A stretch of DNA of 57,328 bases from Phycisphaerae bacterium (GTDB lineage Bacteria; Planctomycetota; Phycisphaerae; Phycisphaerales; Phycisphaeraceae). The notes under the pieces were generated by a model. It saw only the letters and a program-made list of their open reading frames with translations. It ran no database searches and was not told the origin of the DNA. Shown piece by piece: positions 8,763-16,956 of the stretch. Both the position numbers and the translations under genes were made by a program. Location of the stretch: positions 1 to 57,328 of the forward strand of contig JAUHYI010000022.1 of the NCBI GenBank assembly GCA_030426385.1, read 5' to 3'. Numbering within the stretch: position 1 is the stretch's first letter; every line of letters starts with the position of its first letter.

Positions 8763-10135
8763 CTTTGGCTGATACAGCAATTTCCGGACTCAAGCTGGCG
8801 CCTAAGGAAACGGTGTTGATGGTTGACGATTGCGCAATTGCTGATGCGATTGGCGTGACGCGTGAGTTGGGTTGCGCTCAACAAGTTTACGATGTGCCTG
8901 TCTTCAAGGCACAGGAGCCGTGGGAAGGGCGTTGTGTCACGCTTTGGGGGTCGGTGTTGTGGGATAGTCGCGATGCGCGGTTCAAGATGTGGTACATCGC
9001 ATTGCATCCGGATCGCTCCAAAGCCAATGGTATGACGCTGTTGTGTTATGCCTATTCCTATGATGGAATCAATTGGCATCGCCCGTCTCTGGGGTTGCAG
9101 TCGTGGGATGGTTGCAAGAACAACAACATTCTTATGGGTGTTGATATCCAGTTGGATACGCCAACGGTCTATCTGAATCCTTTTTCGCAAACCGAGAATG
9201 ATCGGTTTGTCATGCTGTTGCATCACCGAAAAATGGAGGGGTTTTGTCTCTATGAATCAGCCGATGGCATTCACTGGAATGCGCAGGGTCGTGTGGCTCT
9301 CAATGCCAAGGTTGGTGATCGCCACACGCTGATGCTTGATCCCATATCGCAAGAGTGGCGTATCTATCACAAGATAGACGGTCGAGCGAGAACGATCTGG
9401 CTGGCGACAAGCAAGGATCTTAAGCATTGGGATGAGCACGGTGAAGTTCTTGCGCCAAATGCGAATGATCCTCCCGAAACCGAGTTTTATGGTTTGCATG
9501 GCTTTACCTGTCAAGGCTATCGGCTGGGATATCTTGAGGTGTTTGATGTCTTACAGCGACGTTTGCGTACGGAGTTGGTTACGCTGGATGAGCGTGGAAT
9601 TCCCAATCGATTTGAGCCTGCGCACACTTTTCTTGATACCGGCCAGTGGGGGCAATGGCATTATGCGTGGGCGTTCCCCAGTCATAATGCGCCGATTCGC
9701 GTGGGTGAAGAGTTGTGGATCTATTTCCATGGGCGACAGACTTTGCATTGGGCAATGCCGCCGTGGGGCGATGGGCATGTTGGGGCGATAGGTTTGGCCA
9801 AACTCAGGGCCGCAGGTTTTGCCTGTATGGCGGCTAAGAAGCATGGCGTCATCACAACTCATCCGCTGGTTTTGCGTGATCAATTTTTATGCATCAACGC
9901 CGATGCTGCAGGTGGTGAATTGAGATGCGAATTGATCGATGAAAGCGGCAGGGCTTTGCCAGGGTTTACGGCAGAAGATTTTTATCCGTTGCGAGATAAC
10001 GCCACATACTATAAATGCAATTGGGCTGGCGTATCTCAGCTTTCCCAGCTGCGCTCTCGATCCATTCGGATTCGAATATACCTGGACAATGCGAAATTGT
10101 ATTCGTTCTGGTTGACCAATAATCCTCGCGTCTGA
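8759..10135 (+). CDS. Five-bladed beta-propeller glycosidase-like protein
   Basis: 458 residues without a signal peptide. The first two thirds show repeated blades of the GH32/43/68-like kind: FKMWYIAL..., CYAYSYDGINWHRP, GFCLYESADGIHWN, TIWLATSKDLKHWDEHG, YLEVFDVLQ, and ELWIYFHG. The Asp-Gly-Ile-x-Trp repeats are typical of cytoplasmic sucrose/arabinan/galactan-type enzymes and relatives of unknown activity. A C-terminal beta region resembles the small sandwich of GH32. I cannot place the catalytic acids with confidence. ATGA overlap with the LacI gene indicates co-transcription with its regulator. Confidence 0.5.
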   Translation: MTLADTAISGLKLAPKETVLMVDDCAIADAIGVTRELGCAQQVYDVPVFKAQEPWEGRCVTLWGSVLWDSRDARFKMWYIALHPDRSKANGMTLLCYAYSYDGINWHRPSLGLQSWDGCKNNNILMGVDIQLDTPTVYLNPFSQTENDRFVMLLHHRKMEGFCLYESADGIHWNAQGRVALNAKVGDRHTLMLDPISQEWRIYHKIDGRARTIWLATSKDLKHWDEHGEVLAPNANDPPETEFYGLHGFTCQGYRLGYLEVFDVLQRRLRTELVTLDERGIPNRFEPAHTFLDTGQWGQWHYAWAFPSHNAPIRVGEELWIYFHGRQTLHWAMPPWGDGHVGAIGLAKLRAAGFACMAAKKHGVITTHPLVLRDQFLCINADAAGGELRCELIDESGRALPGFTAEDFYPLRDNATYYKCNWAGVSQLSQLRSRSIRIRIYLDNAKLYSFWLTNNPRV

Positions 10136-10850
10136 CCCATTGCTTGTTTTCAAGTTGCGTTGTGGTCATTGTCGTTGTCGTGTTCATCGAAATTTACTTG
10201 AGCTGGTGGTCGCGGTGCTTCTTCTGATGATGAGGTGTAGCGAAGATTGCGTCTGTGCGCGCGAGGTAAAGCTGGGGTGCATGTTGTTTGGCTGGGGTGG
10301 CTGAAGGTTTGGGTGGGATCGAACATATGGCGTCAGGGTATGGTTCAGCAATACACGGTTGCTGATTTGCGTTGTTGGGGCAGTGGTGTTGTTGCTGGGC
10401 AGTGGCGTGCGGGTCTCTGCAGGCTTGCCCGGGTTATTGTGGGTTGATCCGGGCTGGGTTTTTAGCTCGGGCATACTTGGATTGAGTTGGTAATAAGTCG
10501 GAGTGGCGGGGCGATATTGGTGAAAATTGGGGGTTCGGCTGAAATTACTGGTGAGTTATTCTTCACTATTGTGGCGGCGTGATGGCTAGGGTTTGTCCCG
10601 TGATTCGCTTTTCCATAGAAGCGGGCAGCTAGCTATTGGCTTCGCATGTGCTAGTTGTGTCACTAATATAAAATTATTTTAAATAAAGATTTATGTGATG
10701 TCTATCCGTCGCGTTTTGCTCGCTTTAAGCGGGTTGTTTTTTGCGTGATTGAGGTGTTTTTTGAATCACCTCTCGGTGTTTAATTTTTGATTATCATGAT
10801 TCAATCCAATTATGGTTGTATTAATTGGATTTTTTGGTTACTCTATTTGA
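10136..10850. other. Long intergenic region with hairpins upstream of the GntR/LacI gene
   Basis: 715 bases without a convincing gene; the short open frames are low-complexity and lack ribosome sites. Its left half (about 10190-10450) is GT-rich on the plus strand. At 10719-10733 a tight hairpin built on CGCTTTAAGCG is followed by GGTTGTTTTTT, a possible weak terminator. GAGGTG/CACCTC (10751-10772) forms another stem. The right end carries TGAWTCA-type sites and a strong inverted repeat described separately. Confidence 0.5.
10793..10831. promoter_or_regulatory. Candidate operators just upstream of the GntR/LacI regulator
   Basis: ATCATGATTCAAT at 10793-10805 is the reverse complement of ATTGAATCATGAT, which differs by one base from ATTGATTCATGAT at 12082-12094. 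Overlapping it is a perfect inverted repeat with 10-base arms, AATCCAATTA (10803-10812) and TAATTGGATT (10822-10831), spacer 9, ending 19 bases before the GTG start. A run of T follows, so a weak terminator is an alternative reading; autoregulation is more likely given the position. Confidence 0.5.
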
Positions 10851-12017
10851 GTGAAATCTACCCAAGTTAAAATTTCGACCGACATGTCACGCCAACAGTC
10901 ACGTGGCAAGCGACGCAGTGAGGATCTGACATTCAAGCTTCGCACCCGCATCGTCGAGGGAAAAATCAAGCCCGGCGATCGCATGCCCACGCGCACCCAG
11001 CTTGTCAGCGAAACCGGTGCCTGTTCCACGGCAGTGCAAGCAGCGTTCGATAGTTTGATTCGCGATGGCTATGTCGAATCTCGCGGTTCCAATGGTTCGT
11101 ATGTGACTGAAAATCCTCCGCACCTGACTACCACTGCGATTGTGCTCGGGGCAGAGCAGGGGCAGTTTCTGCACTCGTTCGCGATTCGACAGGTCATGGA
11201 GGAGGTGGCTCAAAAACGCGACATCCAGCTCAAGGCCTATACCTTGCCTCAGGTCAATCGAACGCCCGGCGACATTCCACAGTTGCTTGACGATGTACTC
11301 AATCACCGCGTCGGCAGCATCATCTTCGGTGAAGGTGACGGCAACTTACACCACACCCCCATTATCGATATGCCTGGCATTCATCGTGCGTTCATCGCGA
11401 CACAGCCCATGCATGGTTACCCATCGGCCTATCCCGATCTCACTGCATTTTTACACACCGCAGTACAACACCTGCTTGAACGTGGCAGAAAACGCATCGC
11501 GCATCTGTTCCTCGATCCTTACTACAACAATCCCGATGAGCAGTTCAACATGTTGCGCCAGATCGGCAATGAGGTTCGCGACTCATGGATCCAGCATCTA
11601 CCCGTCGGTGTGCGAAGTTCTTTCCGTGCTGCAGCTGGCATCGTGACGCTTTGGATGGACCTTGATGAATCCAAGCGACCCGATGCTATCGTTGTCCACG
11701 ACGACCACATGGTGGAGCATGTGATCTCCGGTCTGATGCGCTGTGGCGTTCGTGTGCCGACCGATGTTGAAGTTGTCGCCATGGCCAACTTTCCTTCTGC
11801 CCGACCTTCCGGTTTGCCGATCACCCGGCTTGGTTATGACATGGCTGTCGTTCTCGATCATTGCTTCGATCACATCGAACGCCAGCGCCACGACTCCAAC
11901 ATTGAGCCGAGCGTTACGTTGGTTCCCCCGGTGTTTGAATCCGATTTATCCCAAGCTGTTCATATGAGCGCCAGTGCAGAGCTGCCTTTTTTTGCCAATC
12001 CGTCAGCGCCGCATTGA
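10851..12017 (+). CDS. GntR/LacI chimeric transcriptional regulator
   Basis: 388 residues. The N-terminal GntR winged helix has LTFKLRTRIVEGKIKPGDRM, then TRTQLVSETGACSTAVQAA and LIRDGYVESRGSNGSYV (residues about 25-100). It is followed by a LacI-type sugar-sensing domain (LDDVLNHRVGSIIFGEGDG, LLERGRKRIAHLFLDPYY, RPDAIVVHDDHMVEHVISGL). This AraR-like architecture is known from arabinose and other sugar regulators. The start is GTG at 10851; ATG at 10884 is an alternative, and neither has a clear Shine-Dalgarno. It is followed by two PEP-CTERM genes and a pseudopilin, its probable targets. Confidence 0.85.
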   Translation: MKSTQVKISTDMSRQQSRGKRRSEDLTFKLRTRIVEGKIKPGDRMPTRTQLVSETGACSTAVQAAFDSLIRDGYVESRGSNGSYVTENPPHLTTTAIVLGAEQGQFLHSFAIRQVMEEVAQKRDIQLKAYTLPQVNRTPGDIPQLLDDVLNHRVGSIIFGEGDGNLHHTPIIDMPGIHRAFIATQPMHGYPSAYPDLTAFLHTAVQHLLERGRKRIAHLFLDPYYNNPDEQFNMLRQIGNEVRDSWIQHLPVGVRSSFRAAAGIVTLWMDLDESKRPDAIVVHDDHMVEHVISGLMRCGVRVPTDVEVVAMANFPSARPSGLPITRLGYDMAVVLDHCFDHIERQRHDSNIEPSVTLVPPVFESDLSQAVHMSASAELPFFANPSAPH

Positions 12018-12081
12018 GCGTGGCCTGAACTTTATGCAATAAACGCTGGCCAACAGTCTGTTCACGCATCATGTGTTTGTA

Positions 12082-12094
12082 ATTGATTCATGAT
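12082..12094. promoter_or_regulatory. Candidate operator upstream of module B PEP-CTERM genes
   Basis: ATTGATTCATGAT matches the site at 10793-10805 (opposite strand) with one mismatch, and both contain the palindromic core TGAWTCA. It lies 67 bases upstream of the PEP-CTERM start, where a repressor site would be expected. A third core (TGAATCA) is at 10762-10768. Confidence 0.4.
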
Positions 12095-12160
12095 TTTTGT
12101 CTCGCTGCTCAGTTTGTTATTCAACTTGACCTTAGATTTTAAATGGAGAAATGGAGACTC

Positions 12161-12991
12161 ATGATGAACACATCACTGGCTCGTACCGTTCTGTCGCTAT
12201 CATTCGCAGCAATCTTGTTGCTGGGCACATCCGTACCCGCCTTGGCTGCGCCGTCCCCAATTACCGCGATCACCACCACTCCGGCGATTCCGGTCGGTAA
12301 CGCTACCGAGTACCTTTCGCTTACCAGTATTAGCTATGACTTGACCACCACCAGCGATCTGGTCGCCCCAACCAGCGTGCTGATAACTACCAGTGGAACA
12401 CTCGATTGGTTCATCCCAACTGACGAGAGTATTGCTGGCGTCACGGAGGCCGGTGCCTTATCCGGCTTGGTTATTAACTCTGGTATTTTCAATGGATCAG
12501 CCCAGTTTTACTTCACCGGGCAAACACTGACCCTCGACACCCGCTTCTTCCTGTTCGACAACAACGACGATGCCGTTGGTGCCGCAGGCGACCCCGATGC
12601 TGCGGAAATCTACGCCATCGACGCGGCAGGTAACCGCATTGCCACTGGCAGCATTTCCAAATCATTTAATCTAGACGCCATTAGCGATCAGAGCCTGTTC
12701 CTGTCGAATATCAGGCGGGAGAACACCATTGTATTTAACAACCGAGGTGTCTCCGGCGCTGTCTTCTCGTTACGTGATCTGGGATATTCCGAGGCCGACT
12801 TCGGTGTGGGTGTCCTGGCGACCCTCGGCGGGTTCGAAATGGAGACCACGGGTTTAGACGCGACTGTGGCTGGCGTCATAGTAGATCCCATCCCCGAACC
12901 TGCAAGCCTGACACTGCTGGGCATCGCGGGCATGATGATTCTGAGTCGACGTCAACAAGCGTCAACTTCCATTCATGGCAGGAAAAACTGA
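12161..12991 (+). CDS. PEP-CTERM secreted protein
   Basis: About 276 residues from the ATG at 12161; GGAGA just upstream lies inside the longer frame and rules out the earlier ATG. Signal peptide MMNTSLARTVLSLSFAAILL ending near ALA. The body is Thr/Ser/Ala-rich and beta-predicted, with acidic NNDDAVGAAGDPDAAEIYAI, possibly calcium-binding. The tail IPEPASLTLLGIAGMMILSR plus basic residues is a PEP-CTERM signal, but it carries an extra QQASTSIHGRKN after the basic cluster, longer than usual. The tail is nearly identical to that of the next gene, suggesting duplication. First structural gene of module B. No enzymatic motif is recognised. Confidence 0.85.
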   Translation: MMNTSLARTVLSLSFAAILLLGTSVPALAAPSPITAITTTPAIPVGNATEYLSLTSISYDLTTTSDLVAPTSVLITTSGTLDWFIPTDESIAGVTEAGALSGLVINSGIFNGSAQFYFTGQTLTLDTRFFLFDNNDDAVGAAGDPDAAEIYAIDAAGNRIATGSISKSFNLDAISDQSLFLSNIRRENTIVFNNRGVSGAVFSLRDLGYSEADFGVGVLATLGGFEMETTGLDATVAGVIVDPIPEPASLTLLGIAGMMILSRRQQASTSIHGRKN

Positions 12992-13177
12992 CCTGGTCGC
13001 CAAATATCCGGCAAGCCCCGCTGTGCTTTATGCCTTGTCTGGGGCATGGCGGGATAGACCTGCTTCTTGTGACTTGCTTTTGGTGTTCTTGATTTTAATT
13101 GATTGCTTTTCTGCTTTCTTGATTATCCAGTCTAACGTCTGATTTGTTCGGAGAAACGGCGAAACGGAGATACAACC

Positions 13178-14512
13178 ATGTTTCACTCAATGCCCCGCAT
13201 GATTTCAACCATATCCTTGGCCGCCGCTCTGTCGCTGGTCAGCAGTGCCCAAGCTGCCACGCAGTATTTCGATGGTGATGGTGCCACTGCTGGCCAGCCC
13301 GCACCCAACTCTGGTACATGGGATAGCACCACTGCCAACTGGAATGATGCCAGCGATTTCACCGGCACCTATGCCGTCTGGGGGTCGGACGTGGCGCGGT
13401 TCGATTCGTCAGGCACTGCCACCATCACGGTTGATGGAACGGTTAACGTTAATGAACTCATCAACGGCAGTGGTAACCAAAATTACTTTGGTGGCACCAT
13501 CAATCTGACTGGAGCTGCCTTGGTGACACGTACCGGCGGTGGCGGTATTTCATTCACATCTGACATCAGTGGTACGAACGGCATGACCATTCAGGGGGGC
13601 GCAGGTATCAATATGTTGGGTACCACTAAGAGCTTCACGGGCAATGTCACGCTCGCCGGTTCCGCGGTGCTTCGTATTCTCGCCGCCGAGACTTTGCCTA
13701 GCGATTCCCAGGTAGTTTTCAATGCGGCTAACTCGACTCTTGACGTGCGAGCCGATCAGACGTTGGCTGGTCTGTCCGGCACGGAAAATGGTTCGGTTCA
13801 GCGTGCAAACGGCGGTACAGGTATCCTCAATCTCAATTCCGCCAGCGGTACCCTCACCTACAATGGTCGGTTGAATCATAACTTTGGCCATGTCCATGTC
13901 GTCAAGCAGGGCGGTTACACCCAGGTCATCGCTGGCGCCGATGCCAGTATCAGTCGTGGGCCGGTGACTGTGGAAGGGGGCGTTCTGGCGCTCGCAAAAA
14001 CCGCAGGCGTTGATGCTCTCGGTAGCGGCGAAAGCATAGTCGCCACCAATGGCACCGGCATGATCACGATCACGGCCGGCACCCTTCGACTCGACAACGC
14101 CGAACAGATCAATGACACCAATGACATGACTCTCGGCGGTGGCACGTTCGATTTGAATGACAACAACGAAACCCTCGGCGACTTGATCGTCTCGGCCACC
14201 AGCACTCTGGCCTTCAACGGCACTGATGCCATCGTGTCTTTCGCCTCGCTTGATGTCACCGGTGGCACGCTCAGCATCACTGGCTGGGATGGCAATGCCA
14301 CCGGCGGCGGCGCAGATCAGTTGATTTTTACGGCTGATCCGTCGGCATTTCTCGCTTCGTTCGACTTCGGGGGAGAACTGGTGGCCGCTGTGGTTGACAA
14401 TGGCGGCAACTATGAGGTTGTGGGTGTGATCCCTGCTGTTCCCGAACCGGCCAGTCTGGCGCTGGTCGGCATCGCTGGCATGATGATCTTGAGCCGACGT
14501 CAACGGTCGTAG
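13178..14512 (+). CDS. PEP-CTERM beta-helix protein with autotransporter-type beta-strand repeats
   Basis: 444 residues with a signal peptide (MFHSMPRMISTISLAAALSL, cleavage near AQA) after GGAGATACAACC. The body begins QYFDGDGATAGQPAPNSG, then WDSTTANWND and repeated G-rich strands such as INLTGAALVTRTGGGGISF, LTYNGRLNHNFGHVHVVKQG and DMTLGGGTFDLNDNNETLGD. This is the autotransporter-associated beta strand repeat pattern that folds as a right-handed beta-helix. The tail is VPEPASLALVGIAGMMILSR with basic residues (PEP-CTERM). Likely an extracellular surface protein or matrix/adhesion component. It follows the first PEP-CTERM gene by 186 bases; the gap contains a nested imperfect palindrome near 13015-13052 and no clear T-tract. 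Confidence 0.85.
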   Translation: MFHSMPRMISTISLAAALSLVSSAQAATQYFDGDGATAGQPAPNSGTWDSTTANWNDASDFTGTYAVWGSDVARFDSSGTATITVDGTVNVNELINGSGNQNYFGGTINLTGAALVTRTGGGGISFTSDISGTNGMTIQGGAGINMLGTTKSFTGNVTLAGSAVLRILAAETLPSDSQVVFNAANSTLDVRADQTLAGLSGTENGSVQRANGGTGILNLNSASGTLTYNGRLNHNFGHVHVVKQGGYTQVIAGADASISRGPVTVEGGVLALAKTAGVDALGSGESIVATNGTGMITITAGTLRLDNAEQINDTNDMTLGGGTFDLNDNNETLGDLIVSATSTLAFNGTDAIVSFASLDVTGGTLSITGWDGNATGGGADQLIFTADPSAFLASFDFGGELVAAVVDNGGNYEVVGVIPAVPEPASLALVGIAGMMILSRRQRS

Positions 14513-14542
14513 TGTCTCAGTTCAAATACAGGAAGTCTGATT

Positions 14543-15400
14543 ATGTTCACCAGGCCTGTTAAGAGTCGTCGTGGCGATGCGTTCACGCTGATCGAACTAT
14601 TGGTCGTGATCAGCATCATTGCGCTGTTGCTTGCGTTGTTGTTGCCTGCGTTGAACCGCGCCAAAATTGCAGCCTTGCAATCTAACTGTTTGTCCAACAT
14701 GCGCCAGTCTTTAATTGCGCTCAATGCTTATGCTGCCGATGCGGATGAGTTTCCATTCAACATGGCTCCGACTGATACGCCAATTACTGGTGCTGGTGGA
14801 TTGCTCTACGCGCCGATGTTTACGACCCCGGGTCCACATCAAAACGGCAATCAGGGAGGACGCAGTCATTGGCGTGGGTTTCTGCGGCAAATGAATTATG
14901 CCACGTCCTACAAAGCGTTGGGGTGCGCGGTTTCGGCTCCGCCGGATTGGACGACGATCGCGGGGGGCAAGAACTTTATCGAAGATGGTTTGACCTACGC
15001 CGATATCCCCGAGTTGTTCGATACGCCGCCGTACAGCTATATGGGGCCGGGTGTGGATGTCGCTCGAGCGGGGACGTATTTGACCGGTTTAGAGACATGG
15101 AAAAAAACACCGCCTACCGGTGTGGTTCGCACCAGTCGTACTTATCACCTGACGCGCTCGCATCCAATTTTGTTTGACCGTTTTAATGGTTACATTGGCG
15201 GCGATCGTTATTTGCCGCATTCGCACTTGTATTCAATGTCCAGTCTCGTTTCAGGTGGTGAACCGCGGGCCAACGATCGCATCTATGAGCATACCATTGG
15301 GTGGACCGATGGGCATGCGGCCATTATTACTGGTTTCGGTGTCTATGGTGGTTATGCCAATTTTGATATCGGCCACGACTGGGGCGACATCAACGATTAG
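14543..15400 (+). CDS. Pseudopilin-like protein, prepilin leader
   Basis: 285 residues with AGGAA before the ATG. The leader [13 protein letters not shown] precedes [20 protein letters not shown], with Ala at the cleavage position, then [20 protein letters not shown]. The large C-terminal domain ends with [15 protein letters not shown], the DGH motif of the H-X9-DG family. It should be processed by a prepilin peptidase and assembled in a type II secretion/type IV pilus-like structure; no assembly genes are in this window. It lies 30 bases after a PEP-CTERM gene, closing module B, and is convergent with the XRE-cupin gene. Confidence 0.8.
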   Translation: MFTRPVKSRRGDAFTLIELLVVISIIALLLALLLPALNRAKIAALQSNCLSNMRQSLIALNAYAADADEFPFNMAPTDTPITGAGGLLYAPMFTTPGPHQNGNQGGRSHWRGFLRQMNYATSYKALGCAVSAPPDWTTIAGGKNFIEDGLTYADIPELFDTPPYSYMGPGVDVARAGTYLTGLETWKKTPPTGVVRTSRTYHLTRSHPILFDRFNGYIGGDRYLPHSHLYSMSSLVSGGEPRANDRIYEHTIGWTDGHAAIITGFGVYGGYANFDIGHDWGDIND

Positions 15401-15422
15401 ATTCTGATCAGGATCGCGAAAG

Positions 15423-16019
15423 TCATTTTTTAGCCGTGGAAGTCGTGAGGGAAGGTGAGGTTGTGGGTGTGGCTTCAGTGAAGATCGCCAGGAAGCGAAC
15501 GCGTTTGGTGATGGGTTCGAGTTCGTGAGGTTGCTCAGCATCGAAGTAGAGGCTGTCGCCGGGACCGAGTTCGTGGGTGATATCGCCGACGCGATATTTC
15601 ATGCGTCCGTCGATGACGTAGATAAATTCCTCGCCAGCGTGGGTCATGGTCTGCGGCGTGATTTTTCCACGCTCCGCATCAAACAGGATTGGCTGCATCA
15701 TTTTTTCGGCACGTTTGGATGCAAGCATGCGAAAGTGATAGCCCTTGTCACTGCGAACCATATCTCGGCGGCTACTGGCCGCAGGTGTTTGCACAGTGGT
15801 GGGGGCATCGTCATCCTCGAGCAGGTTGGCGACGGGCACACCCAGTGCAGCGGCGATTTTCATGAGAGTGGCAACGGGTGGTACGGTTTTACCCGTTTCA
15901 ATTTTGGAAATGAGCGAGCGCGTAAAACCGGTTTTTTCAGCCAGTTGCTGAAGTGTCCAGCCGAGCCGGCGTCGTGTGCGTCGAATACGTGGTCCAAGGT
16001 TTGGGGTCATGCATAACAT
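15423..16019 (-). CDS. XRE-family regulator with C-terminal cupin domain
   Basis: 198 residues. The N-terminal helix-turn-helix (residues about 8-65) reads RRTRRRLGWTLQQLAEKTGF, then TRSLISKIETGKTVPPVATL and LGVPVANLLE. The C-terminal cupin (about 105-190) has AGEEFIYVIDGRMKYRVGD and GDSLYFDAEQPHELEPI. This arrangement is typical of PuuR/SutR-like regulators sensing small organic ligands. Start at 16019 (ATG); a second ATG at 16010 is possible and neither has a clear ribosome site. It is divergent from the six-gene sugar operon, with a perfect palindrome between them, so it is the likely controller of both. Confidence 0.88.
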   Translation of the reverse strand: MLCMTPNLGPRIRRTRRRLGWTLQQLAEKTGFTRSLISKIETGKTVPPVATLMKIAAALGVPVANLLEDDDAPTTVQTPAASSRRDMVRSDKGYHFRMLASKRAEKMMQPILFDAERGKITPQTMTHAGEEFIYVIDGRMKYRVGDITHELGPGDSLYFDAEQPHELEPITKRVRFLAIFTEATPTTSPSLTTSTAKK

Positions 16020-16047
16020 TGTAGAGAAGATTGTGGCGAAGAAATAA

Positions 16048-16064
16048 ATTCAACAAAGTTGAAT
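16048..16064. promoter_or_regulatory. Palindromic operator candidate for the XRE-cupin regulator
   Basis: ATTCAAC-AAA-GTTGAAT is a perfect inverted repeat with 7-base arms and a 3-base spacer. It lies 28 bases from the regulator's start and about 90 bases before the first operon gene. This size and position are typical of XRE-family operators. TATTTT at 16072-16077 may be part of a promoter. Confidence 0.6.
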
Positions 16065-16155
16065 AGTGAGATATTTTGTTGTATCGTGTGTGCTGCGAGT
16101 TGTGTTACGAGCAAAAACGCGGCGACGTGCAATTCGCGGGAAGGCGAAATCGGTG

Positions 16156-16956
16156 ATGGTGATGAGCAGTAACATTTCGGCAAGTCCATGTTCGACGCCG
16201 ACGTTGACCCATGAACAGTGTCTGCAGGTTAACAGTGAACGCGGCTATCGTAAGTTTGAGGCGTTCACGTCGTGGGGCGGGCAGGGTAAGGTGGATATCG
16301 ATGGGGATCCATCGCATGTTCGCGCGATGGCGGACAAGGTGGGGATAACATATTCATCGCTGCATCTACCGCCGATCATGGCGGATGATTTTGATGTGAC
16401 ATTACAACGTGCGATTAAAGCTACGCAATATGCCAAGGCGATCGGGGCACCAGTAGTGTTGTACAAAGCGTCGGATCGTGCGACGTATATCAAAGCGGCG
16501 CCAGCGTATCTGGATGCGACGGCGGATATGGGCGTGACGCCGGTGCTGCAGAATCACGCGGGTTCGCCGATCTCGACGTTGGATGATTTTCGTGAAGTGA
16601 TTGAGGGGATAAGGGGAAGTGTGGGGGGGGGTGTAGGGGGAGATGTGTGTGGGGGGGGGATGAAAACGTTGTTGGAAGTGGGGCATTTTCATGCGGTGGG
16701 CGTGTCGTGGGAACAAGGCTATGAATTGCTGGGTGACAGCATCGCGCTGGTGCATATCAAAGACATGGTCGGTTCGCAGTCGGTGCCATTTGGTACGGGC
16801 GAGGTTGATCTGGCGGGGTTGTTCAAGCACATGGCAGGCGTGGGATATGCGGGGGACTATGTGGTGGAGATGGAAGTAGCGGATACAGAGAACACGTTGC
16901 AATATTTGCGCGACGCGATTGTGTATTTGAAAACATTGGAAGGAGTTCGGCTATGA
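16156..16956 (+). CDS. Sugar phosphate isomerase/epimerase-like TIM barrel
   Basis: About 266 residues from the ATG at 16156; the longer frame adds 30 basic residues and GGAAGG lies upstream of the chosen start. It is an AP-endonuclease/xylose-isomerase-like barrel: GYRKFEAFTSWGGQG, ITYSSLHLPPI, AKAIGAPVVLYKAS, VTPVLQNHAGSP, EVGHFHAVGVSWEQGYELLG, IALVHIKDMVGSQSVPFGTG and YVVEMEVAD. His, Glu and Asp in these motifs match the metal-binding pattern of sugar isomerases; the substrate is unknown. A G-run segment at 16604-16661 adds about 18 residues (GSVGGGVGGDVCGGG) where homologues normally have a short loop. The stop overlaps the next start (ATGA). Confidence 0.8.
   Translation: MVMSSNISASPCSTPTLTHEQCLQVNSERGYRKFEAFTSWGGQGKVDIDGDPSHVRAMADKVGITYSSLHLPPIMADDFDVTLQRAIKATQYAKAIGAPVVLYKASDRATYIKAAPAYLDATADMGVTPVLQNHAGSPISTLDDFREVIEGIRGSVGGGVGGDVCGGGMKTLLEVGHFHAVGVSWEQGYELLGDSIALVHIKDMVGSQSVPFGTGEVDLAGLFKHMAGVGYAGDYVVEMEVADTENTLQYLRDAIVYLKTLEGVRL
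16604..16661 (+). repeat. G-run tract inside the isomerase gene
   Basis: Runs of 4, 4, 9, 5 and 9 G separated by 4-10 bases fall on the coding strand. The first four runs, with loops of 4, 6 and 4 bases, fit the G-quadruplex pattern. The reading frame is kept, producing a Gly/Val-rich insertion. Confidence 0.75.

Noticed and set aside
8603..9226. Minus-strand frame of 207 codons
   Set aside because: Antisense to the LacI 3' end and the propeller gene; composition is a mirror of their codons.
10247..10447. Possible small Trp/Gly-rich protein in the intergenic region
   Set aside because: No ribosome site, odd composition and no partner; treated as noncoding.
12992..13177. Terminator from the nested palindrome near 13015-13052
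   Set aside because: The stem is imperfect and is not followed by a T-tract.
13550..14503. Minus-strand open frame of 317 codons opposite the beta-helix PEP-CTERM gene
   Set aside because: Shadow of a repetitive coding region on the other strand; no start signal or motif, whereas the plus gene has signal peptide and PEP tail.
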